NCBI GenBank assembly: GCA_008802785.1
Contig: VUYT01000002.1
Coordinates: 620,001 to 684,000 of the forward strand
Direction: 5' to 3'
DNA: 64,000 nt
Source of the DNA: Symmetrospora coprosmae
Lineage: Eukaryota > Basidiomycota > Cystobasidiomycetes > Symmetrosporaceae
The notes beneath the pieces were generated by a model, which saw only the letters and a list, made by a program, of their open reading frames with translations, was not told the DNA's origin and did not search any database. The translations under genes were made by a program, and so were the position numbers. This document shows positions 44,488 through 56,252 of this stretch, piece by piece. Positions within the stretch are counted from its first letter, which is position 1. Every line of letters starts with the position of its first letter.

Positions 44488-45069
44488 CTCAGCGCGTTTC
44501 TGCATCATCTGTATCATTTTCCCGGATTCGACATTCGTCATTAGCATAATTCTGTGCGTATCTGTAGCCTGTCCGGCGGATCGAGTTTTTCGTAGCCTCG
44601 TAGCAGTTGAGGTCTGTGTTGGTCTAGAGAGATGGGGGATTGGTCCCAGCATGCATGCTGTGATTTGCGGCCAGAGGAAAGCATCGTTTCGACATATCGC
44701 ACAGATGGTGCCCTGAGGTTGCCGGGTTCGTCCGGAGCCACGATCCGGGACACCCGGAAAGAGCGGCCCGACTGGTCCGACTCTCCCCAACTGACGCGAA
44801 TGCGCTGGACGACAGAAGCTGAGATGACCTTGCAGAGTGATCCAGCACAGAAACGTCCACTGCGTCGCTACAGACACAGCTACATACGCAGGTTGCGCGG
44901 TCGCCCCGGACAACGCGGTTCGGACGGAGGTCTCCGATGAGAAGCTTAAGATGAGCGGAGCGGATCTGCTGCGAGCGTCCGGACCGGGTTGACGAACACG
45001 CTCCAGGCGGTGACGTCGTCTGCGAGGTCGTCCTGTGCTGGGCTCTCGCCTCTTGACTCCGCTCCAACC
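44488..45069. other. Intergenic, PHD gene to unknown tandem pair
   Basis: PHD gene 3' flank and promoter of the first member of the tandem pair. Nothing recognised. Confidence 0.5.
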
Positions 45070-45956
45070 ATGGCTGGTTACGGTTACGGTCCCTACGGAT
45101 CGACCCAAGCATTCGAATCGGTAGACTACTACTACGCACCTCCACGACAACACTATCCACCCTTTGCTATGGCACCGCGACAGACTACTGCTGTGGTCAA
45201 GTACAAAACGCCCAACTTCGCAGAGGACGACCCGATCCTCCTCACTCACAAGAATCGCACTCTCAGCTTCGCCAGACCTTCCTCTCTGACCGAGCTCAAG
45301 AATCTCGTCAAGCAGCATCTTCAGCTCAAGTGTGAGATCGCAGCTATGGCCATCGCCTACACGAGCCATGAGCACGGTGTCCTCGAGCTGGCAGACGATG
45401 CTACCGTCAGACGCCTCTTGGCTTGGACCAGGCTGTCCTTGACGATTGTGAGTATGATCACTGCTTCAGAGCTCTGAGCATTGAGTTGACATAGGGAACT
45501 CCTGCTCGCAGCACTCCGACGTCCCCACCACCACCTCTGTCATTCTTTGTTTCGACGGAGAGAAGGTCGTCGTCGATGCGCCTACTTCGCTCAATGCGCG
45601 TCTCACGCTGGGCAACGAGCACTTCGGCATTGACACGTGGACTTCCGGCCTCTTTACACTCCACTGCGAATCACCCGACTATGGGTACGTTGAAGTCACT
45701 GGAGACAACTTCTTCGCAAGCAACATCAACATGTGGGAGCTCGAGTTCCTGGTGAGTAGCCGGCACGCGGCACTCGTACTCAGAGGGCCGGACGATTGGC
45801 GAACCGTGGCTGATACATACGAGCGCAATCTTCGATAATGTTGCCTCGACATGGCTGTCGTGGCCACAGCCTGTCAAGTGGGACGACGAGCCGAGCACAG
45901 CAACCACGCAGGATCTCTTTGACAATCACGGGAGCTACGAGGACTACGAAGACTAA
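45070..45956 (+). CDS. Unrecognised two-domain protein, intact tandem copy
   Basis: Exons 45070-45447, 45512-45751, 45870-45956 (234 aa), all phase 0 junctions with GTGAGT donors. A Tyr/Pro-rich start (MAGYGYGPYG) precedes two similar small domains. Domain 1: THKNRTLSFARPSSLTELKN then LVKQHLQLKC and GVLELADDATVRRLLAW. Domain 2: SVILCFDGEKVVVDAPTSLN, LGNEHFGID, and GYVEVTGDNFFASNINMWEL. Both resemble a beta-grasp/PB1-like layout, in which a beta hairpin is followed by a helix (PTSLNARL, PSSLTELK) and more strands; this is inference from pattern. The tail is acidic (DLFDNHGSYEDYED). A second, damaged copy lies 500 bp downstream. Confidence 0.65.
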
Positions 45957-46452
45957 CTGTCAGTACCGGCACTCACTCTCACGTAGATCGGTTCTCTGTG
46001 CTAGCCCTGTCTGCCGCGCCCATGCCTACCCGAGTATCTCCCTAGTATCGAGGCGTAGGGGATGACCGGAATGCCCAAGCAACGTGTGCTCTGCATGCAT
46101 GTTGGTTGGGCATTCCGACCATCGCCTATACCTAAAGAAATGCACCACGGCTCTTGTTATCTCTCCCGCGGCCACTCCTTTACTGCTGAGCTCTCGGTTT
46201 TGCCCATCATTGCTGTCCGAAAGGCGTTTCTGCTCTCTTCAAATGAGCCGGTGGTCCGTTCGGGCGTGTCGAGTCTCTCCGAAGTAAACGAGCGGAGCGG
46301 GTCGTCAGCACTCGTATTAGCCAGCACGTCCGGACAGACGCGGCGGAAGCGGTCCGGGATGGTCGTTGCACCCTGACAACGGCTGACTTCACTGGAGCGC
46401 CATCCTTGCCCTCAAGCGAATCAACCCTGCCCTCCACAGCAACATCAGCAAG
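45957..46452. other. Region between the tandem copies
   Basis: 3' flank of the intact copy and upstream region of the damaged copy. No other gene. Confidence 0.5.
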
Positions 46453-47272
46453 ATGTCCAACTTCGTCAATTTCGACAACAGCGCAATTCAGCTTGGCTAC
46501 GGGGAGCGGAACCTGGTCTTCGCTCGGCCTGCTTCGCTGGCGGCCCTCAAGGACCTCCTTCGCGACTACTTGCAACTGACCTGCCACCACACCGACATGC
46601 GCATTTCCTGGGCAAGCAGGGACCACGGAGTCCTGAAGCTCGTCGACGATGCGGGTGTTGCAGGCCTGTGGGCCTGGTGCAAGCTCGAGCTGGCCGTGGT
46701 GCGTCTGCCAGTCTCGTCTGGTCCTGTCGGGCCTTGTCTGCTCTGGCACGCTGAAGGGCGCTGACGTTGTGCCAACACCTCATCTTCTCCTCTGTAAGGA
46801 TGAGAACAAAGCTGCTACCCGATCCGTCATTCTCCGGACTCGATATCGCGGCAGTTGCGTCTCTGTGAAGGCACCAGCGACCCTCAAGGACTGCCTGGCT
46901 GCTGGCGTCCAGCACTTCGGCATTGACCCGGCCTGTACTGACACCAGGGTCTTCTGGAGGTCGCCCAACGATGGTCTCGTTGAGTGACGGACGACAGCTT
47001 CTTTGCTCGAATGGGCCATCTGTGGACGTTACACTTTGACGTGAGGGACCGGCTGTGCGAACGAGGAAAGATAGCGGACGAACCATGACTAACAGAGCGC
47101 TCTTCTCCCTCTGTACTCGTTCGCCATACATGTCGCGGCGCAAACATAGTCCTACGGCCGAGTTGCCGGCAATTTCAACACCGATTGCACCGAGGCCACC
47201 GAATCCCTTCTGGGCGACGGGGACAACAACTCGCTCGTCTGCGTCTCTGACCGCTCCGAATCGCCCATCTAG
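46453..47272 (+). pseudogene. Second copy of the two-domain gene, frameshifted
   Basis: Exon 46453-46698 (NLVFARPASLAALKDLLRDY) and exon 46799 onwards (SVILRTRYRGSCVSVKAPAT, LAAGVQHFGID) match the intact gene at 45070, with the same phase 0 intron positions. The frame stops at 46987 just after GLVE. One base later in register, the sequence reads VTDDSFFARMGHLWTLHFD, aligning with VTGDNFFASNINMWELEF of the intact copy. A following exon (about 47144-47272, SYGRVAGNFNTDCTEATESL...) looks coding. A 1-nt loss near 46985 is therefore likely, either real or a sequence error. If real, a shortened product of about 144 residues lacking the last strands and tail would be made. Confidence 0.6.
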
Positions 47273-47569
47273 GTTCCACTACAGGATAGCTTATGAGCCG
47301 TCGACCACTGCGTCTTTCAGCCATAGTTGTACCCAGGCACAGGGGATAGCCAGACTGCCCGACTGACGCGCACCTCCGTGTGGGCCCCGCGTCGGTCGGA
47401 AAGTCTGACTGTGGTCTGTTCCTGGAGGAATGCAATGCAAGAGAGCGCGTGTGGCCTCGTTACGTCTGCTGCCTCGTACTTTCGCCCTAAGGGGGACGCC
47501 TGCCACCAGGAACGAGGATCTGCAGGGCAGGCATCAAACTTGCCAATGATTGCACCGGACCAAAGTTGT

Positions 47570-48832
47570 CTACAATGCTGCATTGTTTGCAGGCAGGCTG
47601 AGCCTCTCGCTGAGCGCTGTGATCCTCTGGCTACCCGTCCACGTCTCTCCCGGCTGGAGGTTGACAAAGTCTCGCACAGTCCCCGGCTCGAGCGCGACGA
47701 AGCGCTTCCACCCGTCCTGCTCCATGTCCGGCATGGTTGCCGATTTTGCCTCGTGCGGGTTCCATATGACGGTGTCTGGCAGGTTTGTCGTCTCGAGCTT
47801 GAGGCCCTGCCCGCTGCTGCCGTACTTTGCGACGAGCGTATCCGGGACGTCGAACCACTGCGTATCGACCTCGCCCTCGAACGTAAAGTCTTTACCCTCG
47901 TGCGTCTTCTCGGTGTAGTTGTCCGTCTTGTCGAGGTACTTCCGGCCCGTCAGCGTGTCCGAGATGGTGACGTTGTGCGGCTCTACGCCGTCTGGGAGGC
48001 GGAAGTACGTGTGGAAGAGCGACTGGAACTTGAGCGGTGCAGAGGCAGAAGACGGGTTGGTCACGTCGAGGATGGTCTCGAGGACGTCGCCGGCTGAGAC
48101 CTGTCCCGTTTCGTGGATGGTCAGCAATCTAGAGTGGGCTGGAAGTAGCGGGGATACCACCGGTCGCTCGACCGACCTTCACGGTGTACCTGAGCTTGAA
48201 GTCTGGCTCGTAGATCTTCTTGATCTCCGCGTTCGGCTCGAGAGCTGCCCGCGTGCAGAAGCCACACGTCTCAGCTTGGTGAAGCGTCGTTCCGAGCGGA
48301 GCGGAATGCCTGGCACGCACTGAAGACGGCGACTGCGGGGTCGTCGCCTTTCTGGTAGGTCCACACGTTGGTCCTGGCAAAGCCGTGCTGGGCCAGCTTG
48401 CGGAAGGGCGGCTCCTTGGGAGGAGGTCCAAAGCAGGGAAAGACGATGGGCACTCCTGCGCGCGCGATGTTCGAGGTGTGGGGAAGGGGAGGGAGGGATG
48501 GGGAACGCGGTGATGTCAGTCGGATGGGGAGGATGATGGGACGTTCCGAGCTGGAACACGAGGACCACACACCCCCTCGGATGGCTTTCGGACCGGTCAG
48601 GGGAGACTTTGTCGACTTGAAGAGGCGCTCCTCGCTGTCCTCGCCTGGAAATGCGATGCAACGCGATCATGATGTCAGCTTTGAGCGGGCCTGCAGCTGG
48701 TGGACCGTGGCCCGCTGATGCATGCCGCCCCGCACCAAGGAAGCTGACGACGGTCGCGCCGAGCAAGGCGACGACGGCCTGTGCGCCTCCTGGGCCATGG
48801 AGAGTGACAGTGTGCTCATCGATCTGTGCCAT
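47570..48832 (-). CDS. Glucose-6-phosphate 1-epimerase (YMR099C-like)
   Basis: Exons 48832-48736, 48644-48573, 48455-48321, 48244-48173, 48138-47570 (314 aa). Family blocks: VALLGATVVSFLG, SPLTGPKAIRGGVPIVFPCF, QHGFARTNVWTY, PLKFQSLFHTYFRL, LPDTVIWNPHEAKSATMPDM, and GWKRFVALEPGTVRDFV. The enzyme interconverts alpha and beta anomers of hexose-6-phosphates in the cytosol. Four short introns are needed in the first half. The last one is problematic: to pass from YTVK to RLLTIHETG the only consistent junction is a 34-nt intron (48139-48172) with a weak GTCGAG donor, or else there is a frameshift there. Length fits the family. It is divergent from NUP192 over 155 bp. Confidence 0.88.
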
Positions 48833-48987
48833 CGTGTGTGCTATGTCGATTGTTGGTGTGACGGTGAAGCGTCGTCAACCCTGATGTGCCATCCCCTGCC
48901 CTACCCTGCCTTCCAGCTGCGCACTCTGCATCCACCGCTCTCTGCCTCCCTCCCATCGCACAGCACAGCACAGAGAGTGACCACACG

Positions 48988-51900
48988 ATGGCCGAGCTGA
49001 GCGTGCTGCACTTTCGCTCTCTGCGGGCCACGCTGTCCTCTCTGCAGGACACTGTCAATGGCGACGTCGACGCGCACCAGCTCAGGCTCCAGCTCGACCG
49101 CTCCCGGGCAGCCTTCAGGAGGATCCTCGAAAAGGTCCCACCGAGCAGTAAAGAGAAGGAGGAGCTCGAGAAGGGTGGGTGCATGGCATGGTATATGTGG
49201 CATATGTGATGCCATACGGATGCGCTGTCCTGCCCAGTGGAAGGACCAAGGCTGATTGATTGCCTTCTATGCAGCCTCCCAATTCACCCCTCTAGGCAGC
49301 TCATCCAGTCAGGCAATCAACCAGGAATTCAAGCACGAGGCCATCTTCCTCTCGTCCCAGCTGGCCATATCGGGGCGCCTCGCTGCCTCGCTCCTCTCGA
49401 GCGCCCTCAATGACCACGCTCTCGTCTCGAGGCCCGGTCGTCCTTACGCCGAGAATGCAGTCGTCCTCTACTACGAGGAGCGCAGAGACCTCCTCCTCTG
49501 CCTCGAGCTCATCTTCTCCTACCTCCTTGGCGCGCCCGGAATCTACCTCGACCCCGCCATCCGGAGCGTCCTCCTCAATTTCGCATCCGACCTCACAAGC
49601 CACGAAGACCCAAAGGAAGGAAGCTGGTCAAAGAAGCTCATCAAGGAGATGGAGAACCAGAGCAGGGCAATAGAGGAGATCCGGTCAGCGAGCAATACCC
49701 AGTCGCAGCAGCAGGGTCAAAGCCGCGCACGCTTCAATGACGAAATCAATGGCGTCCGCATCACGGCGCATCGGGAGGAAAGGCGCCTCCTCGCGACAAT
49801 CCTCTACTATGCCGGCAGCGCGAGGCTGCTGTCGAAAGCCGACATACTTGCAACCGTCCGGTGGATCGCTTCGGTCAAAGAGCCCGCACATGACCCGACC
49901 CTCCCCGTCGGGCTCTGCACCGTCCTCGCCATCCTCAACACCTCAACCTCACATCTCGAGCAACAACAGCAGCAGCAACTCGTTGTCCGCGGCAACAAAG
50001 ACCAAGGACGCACCCGCTCATCCAGCTCGTCCATCTCGCCCTCGCTCGAAGCCCTCTTTACGGACGCCAAGTTTGTCACGGACCTGCACTCTTTCATTAC
50101 GACCAAGGTCAACTGGAAGAGCGTCTCGTCCATCCAGCCGGTCGTCCAGCTCGCGTGGTGCCTGTTCCTCATCCAGGCCGTGCGGTTCAAGCCCTCGCTC
50201 ATCTCGGAGACAAAGATATGGGAGAACGTCATTGAGGACTGCATACTCGAGGCAGTCCATTCGAGCGCGCTTCAGACGCTCGGCGATCGCGTCTTGCGCT
50301 TCAAGAAGCCCAGCGACCCGTTCGAAGAGCTCGGCTGGAACGCCGGGACAAGGCAGGAGCTGCTCGAGGATGGCGGCAGCGAGAATGCGTTCCAATCGCC
50401 CGCACCCGAGTTCCAACACGAGGTCGTCCGGCGCGTGGATGAGCTCGTAGAGAGCTTCATCACCAACGCTAGCAGTATCCTGCGCAAGATCCGGCACAGA
50501 GAGGAGGACGTTTTGATGGCGTCCACGCTGGGACGAACAGCCGCCGGCAGTGCAGGCGCGTCAGGCGGGACGCCCAGCAGGCGGCGTCTGAGCGCGTCGT
50601 CGCGGCGAGGCGGAGACGACGGCTCGTCCCAGACGGGGCAGCACGGCGCGCAGCAGCAGGAGCCGCGGCACGACATTGAGGCGCTCTTCAACCTCCTTGC
50701 GACGCTGTACCGCGATGCGCCCGACGCGGCGCTCAAGTACTGGATCGAGGACGACGCGGACGGCTCGCCCGAGGCCGTGCACCGGCACTCGCGCCTCTCG
50801 GCCTTCCTGCGCTGGGCAGCCGACTGCCGCGTCCCGAGCATGACGCGCGCCTTCTTCGACATGCTCGGCTCGCTCGCGACCGGCGAGCGCAGTGCTGGTT
50901 TTGCATTCGAGTTCCTTGCGCAAAATAGCGCGGCGGGCCAAGACGGCGCCGGCGCGTCTGGCAGCCTGTGCTCGTGGTCCAGCCTGTTTGACGCACTCAC
51001 TTTCTACGCCAACCAGCGCGGAGCGAATGGCGAGCACTTTGGCCCGACAGAGATCCCGCCAGAAGAGGTCACGCTGCTCAAGTCGTTCCTGCGCCTGCTC
51101 CGCATCGTCGTATCGTCGTCTTCGGTCGCACGAGCCGCTCTGTACGACAACCAGCGCTACAAGCCCGTCCTGACTCTCTTCAACCTCATCGTACAGCCTG
51201 TCCCAATCGACCTCAAGGCTGCACTCCTCGAAGCCGTCTCGGCCTTCACTGCCTCGCCGACAGCCTCGTCTGTGGCACTGAATGCGCGGAACGCGGGCAT
51301 GGCCAGCGTAGCGGCGGAGATCGGTAAAAGGACGTGGATGACACTCGAGAGCAGCCAGATCCTCCCCACCATCCCTGTCCGCGATGTCCGCGGCAACATC
51401 CTCAAGCCGCAGCCTCCCGGCGGAATCGTCCAAGAGCTCGAGCAGGTCGAAAGTCCCAGCAAGGTGTACCCGACCACGACGGCGTTCGTCAACCTCCTCG
51501 TCACACTGCTCGGCGGGCCACCAGCAGGCCTGTCGTCCTCGAGCGACCCGGGCGCAGCAGCCGACAGCCTCGAGTACGCCTCCGCTGCCAATGCGCGCCC
51601 GATCCCGGACAACCTGGGCGCACCGCATCGCTCGCCGGCTGAGGGCGTCCAGGCGTACACCAAATATGTCGTCGAAGACGTCTTCCTACAGGCACAGACA
51701 CGAGAGTACCGCAACCCAGGCGAGCGGTGGCGCCTCGTCGAGCGCTGTCTGTCGTACTTTGAGCGCTGCCTCCTCAGTCTCAGCTTTGACCGTTTCTTGT
51801 CCGGCTCGACGCCCAACGACCCGAACAATCCGACTTTGTCACCCGTATACCAGCTCCTGCTCGATCCCGGATTCGACGTCCTCGTCCGCATCCTCGGCGG

Positions 51901-54900
51901 GACCAAAATCCTCGAAGAGCTCTTCAACCTCGCTAGCGTCGAGCTCGAGGTCCTTGACAACACGGAGGCTGCTACCGACACCTTCGTGCTGTGTGTACTC
52001 AAGTCGCTCCGCATTATCCAGCGTGTCTTCACGTTGCAGGCGCTGTTCCTTGAGGTTGTTCTGCCAACCTTGCTGTGAGTTCTGCCGAAGCTCTACAGTG
52101 ATTGCTCTGACTGAGCTTGTCCCATTATGCCTTTCTCACAGAGACAACCCGGCTGCTCTTCCATCGGACAAGCTCAACCGACTCAGAAGCATCCAGCCTC
52201 TCGACCAGCACATGCTCTACAGCTCGCGCGTTGTTGTCCGCATCGCCGTCCTGGTCAACACAATCCGCAGCAAAGCCATCGGTCTCACCGTTATCCGGAT
52301 CCTGACGTTCCTGGCGAGCTCATCCACCTTCAACGTGACGGACATGTTCCGCGACGTGTACAAGACCAAGATGAACCGCCTAGCAGGCCTGGTTGACGCC
52401 AGCGACGAGACGTCACGCGTCCTCGACGGCTTTGTCAGGCGATTGCACGCAGATCCCAGCTTTGATGATCTCAGCTCCGCTCGAGCAGACCAGCAGGATC
52501 GGGCGGCTAGCCTCGTCAGGCCGGAAGACGACATCGACGATGCCATCAAGTCTGCTATTCTCGACCTGCTCCTGCAAAATACGCAACCGCACAGCCAGGC
52601 ACCAAACATCGCTCACCTCCTGCTGGGCTGCGATATCAGGCGGAGAGGCGACCAGCTGCAGATCCTCGACCCGTACGGCTCGGAAGTCGCGCCGTCGTGC
52701 CTGCATGTGGTTATGGCCTACCTTGCGCGGATCCACGCCGATGCCACAGGGTACGAGGACGAAGCAGACGAGAGCGATGTGCCAAACTTGCTGCTGGAGA
52801 AGCCGATGCTGGCAGAAAAGTGTTACCGCCTCATGCGCCAGATCTGCCTCCACGACTACACGTCCCAGGCGGTCACGCGCTATCTCCGCTCCACCAAGAA
52901 TTTCTTCCTGCATCAGTCATACATTCTCCCAATCAAGATCGCAGCTTTCGGCGAATACTCAAATGGCCAGCTCACCTATTCGGACGGCACCGAGATCAGT
53001 ACCACGGCTTCGGCAGTCACGTCCACTCTTCAGTCACAGGCGTGGCTGCTCGAGTCACTTGCCCTAGAGCTTAACAATCTGGTCGCGAGTGATCAGATCG
53101 AGCGAGCATTGCAGCTGCTCGCGGCTCTATACGGCAGCCAGAGTGCCATGACCTTCGAGGACGGAGACGGTCAGACGCATGGCGGTCGGGACGGCCTGGC
53201 GCAGTCGCTGCCACGCATGGTGGACATCTTCTACTCGCTCGACTTCAGCTGGGCGGACGCTGTTCCCCTCAACACAACGCCCCTCTCGTATTTCGCAAGC
53301 GTGTCCTTCGAAACCTGCATCAGGAAGCAGACGTCCGGCAGCGAGATCTACGACTTTCAGGCTGTGCTTGCACTTCTGCAGTCAAAGCGGCGAACTCTGC
53401 AGAGTCAGGGTGTACTCAACACCCAGCAGCAGCAAGAAGCGATCCGGGCCGAGACGCGCATGGTCCTCGAGAATCTCGTCATCGAGAACAATCGCCGTGA
53501 GATCCAGCATGCCCGCTTCCATACTCTGCAAGCGTGGCGAAATGTGCTCGACATCACTCTCACGCGAGCGTGGAATCTGCTGCCGTCGAATGGCGCAGAC
53601 GGACTCCTCCTCGATCTCCTCGCCTCGGTTCTCCCGCCCATCGGGGCGGAAGATACGGACGCAGCGATACAGGAGATCTTTGCCGGAGCTGCGGTGCTCC
53701 TCACGACGGAGTTGCGCCAGGAAGGCATCAGACAGCAACTTGCGGCGCAGGCGCAAGTCTTCTCACCTGAAAGGCTGCTTCCGATCCTGCAGAGCACGGT
53801 CCGGGCCATTGTCCAGCCTGGCGTGTCGCCCGTTGTCCGCGGCAACCTCTATGCTGTGCTGCTCCAGTACATCCACCACTCTTCTGCCTCGGCCAACGCA
53901 ACATCCTCTTCTTCGGGCACTGTCAAAGCTCTGCCTTCGTCTTTTTCGCTGTCCAATCTTGGCGAAGCGACCCTCGACAATGGCGACAATTCCTTTACGC
54001 TAGACGCTGCGTCAACGATAGGTGGTACGAAGCGGGTCGTTCGTCGTAATGCGCTTCAGTCCGGCAACCTGTCCATCCTCCAATCTTCCATGGACAGGCT
54101 GCTTCCCATTGTCTGCCTCGATGCTGCCTCCGGTCACGAAGTGTGGCAGACAGTCGCCTTTACCATGCTCGATGCTCTGTGCCTCGTGGCTGGAGAGGGA
54201 TCTGCAGGAGCCAAGCTGGCCGCCGCGCTGTCGAAGCAGGGATATCTGCAAGCGTTTGTATCATCCATCAAGGAGAGCGAGGCGGATCTGAGCGATGTTT
54301 TGCGAGCAGATCCAGGTGAGCCGGACCGGGCACTGCGTACCCTCTGCTTATCGAAAGTGCATCGTACTGACTGTCCCGCTTTTATCAGACTCGCTGAACG
54401 CGCTCTACGTGTACGAGGCGAAACTGTCATTCCTGACCCGCACAGCCGCCACAACGGAAGGAGCAGAGAAACTGCTGGACGCGCAGGCGTTGCCCAAGCT
54501 CGCCTCGTGTTCTTTCCTGGAGGAGCGACCACGCCCCAACGAAGCTGCTATGGGTAGGCGTTCGACAGCACCCCCGGCTCGTTCCGTTGGTACTGACAGA
54601 TCGCCATTCCACCCTTGCAGAATTCGACTCATTCCTGCCGCCTGTCCTGCAGCGCTACCACCAGCTCGTTCTGCCAGCATTGCAGCTTGGCCTGGCCATT
54701 GTCACCAGCTGCGGTGCGCATCACGTCGGCGCTTCGAGGCAGGTGCAGACCTTCCTGCTCGACCAGCGCGATGCCATGAAGACGATTCTCGAAGAGGCTA
54801 CCGTGGCGCCCAGTCTGACGGTCCTGCAGGAAGCGCACCTTCTCGTCCAGCTCATGCGAGCGGTTCTGCCCGTTCTATCAGATCAGGAACTTGTGAGTGA

Positions 54901-56209
54901 CCTTTAGCGCACCGCAACAAGCTTCCTGGCATCTAGGTTGACTTATCCATTCACATCACCAGACTTCGCCGCTCGGCTTTGGCGGACTGCATACCTCCCT
55001 CCTTGGCCTCACGTCTACGCTGCTCGGCGAACAAGACTGGATCGCCAGCGTGCAGCCAACAAACGATGACGAGCAGTCGGAGGCGGAGCAGGTCATTCCT
55101 GGTAAGGCGGATGCAACGGCCACCTTATTATTGCGATGCTAAGCTGATTCCTGCGCTCTTCAGAGATCCGCAAACCGACTACAGTCTTCGATGACAAGCT
55201 GCAGACGCTCGTCGAGTCCCTGCAGTTGTCTGTTCTCGAGTATCAAAAGGCGACTACCAAGCGCTCAGGTGCGTTTGGAGGTCTGGGTATATTCGCTTTC
55301 GTGCTCATGCTCACTTTCCATCTACGTTACCCTGTACAGGCTCAACAGTATTGCGACCAGTCTGGCTCCCCAGCTTCCAGCTCGAAGAGGGTCGGTCTAA
55401 GACTAACATCGTTGCACCGACTATGCGAGGCGCTTTCGTGTTCCTACTCGATGTCGTCGACATCCTCAGCACGCGCCTGGAGGACAGCAAAGAGCTCGCC
55501 TTCAAAATCGATAACTTTGACGATATCGGCATCCACGATCTAGAATTGGTGAGCTTCCCGGCGAACGAAAGGCCGGTTCCGTCCATGCTGACGCTATCCT
55601 ACCGCAGTACGAGGCTCTCGGTGGTGAAGACGAGCCAAACCTCGACAGTCAAACAAGGAGGCAGCGCATTCTTGCGACTCTGTACGAACTCAAGAGCTCG
55701 TTGCGTTCTCGCATTCTCTCCTCGCTGCGTAAGTGACCCTTTATCGTCAGACGTTACGAGTGTCACGGCTGAAAGTGCGACGTCGATGCCCGCCCAGACC
55801 TGGCGGAGTTGTCACTCCTCCTTATCTGGCGCCACCTCGGCTACTATCTCGACGAGAGCCGGCAAAGTAGCCACCTCAGATCCGACCGACCAAGCTCGAA
55901 GAACGGAGTGGCTAGCGGACTGAAGGTGCAGTCACTACGCGGCAGTTTGGATCTCGGCAATGTCAAGCAGAACGCACAAGATGCATTCTCGCTGGTTTAC
56001 GAGCGTCTGGACGGATTGCAAATCGTGAGTGCAGCCGGTCCACGTAGCGTTCGGAGCTCCAGTCCTGAGGCCCTCGCTGACTCGGCCCCAACGACCCGCC
56101 TGCTCAGGAAAAGGAAGCGATAGGGGTAGACGCCAGATCCCATGAGGCTCTGGTGGCGACCCTGCTTCGGAGTGTTCTGGATCTTCTAGGGGATAGGCAG
56201 GACCCATAA
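48988..56209 (+). CDS. NUP192: Nucleoporin Nup192 (Nup205 family)
   Basis: Eleven exons: 48988-49174, 49275-52074, 52142-54315, 54389-54553, 54621-54892, 54963-55101, 55164-55268, 55340-55548, 55608-55728, 55798-56024, 56108-56209 (2166 aa). Large alpha-solenoid protein, Leu-rich throughout, with typical Nup192/Nup205 blocks such as ERRDLLLCLELIFSYLLGAP near the start, PEEVTLLKSFLRLLRIVVSS in the middle and WLESLALELNNL-like helices later. It is an inner-ring scaffold component of the nuclear pore that binds Nic96 and Nup53. Low-complexity inserts (a Gln run at 49962-49980 and an Ala/Gly/Ser/Arg segment near 50530-50660) enlarge it beyond the usual length. All splice phases close. Ends 44 bp from the convergent transporter gene. 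Confidence 0.9.
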
Positions 56210-56252
56210 GGCAGTCAGGGGTACCTCTAATGTATTACTAGAGAGATCACAC

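Noticed and set aside
47055-47366. Open frame downstream of the second two-domain copy as its true C-terminus
   Set aside because: Homology to the intact copy supports a different frame (VTDDSFFARM...); this frame has low-complexity sequence unlike the family.
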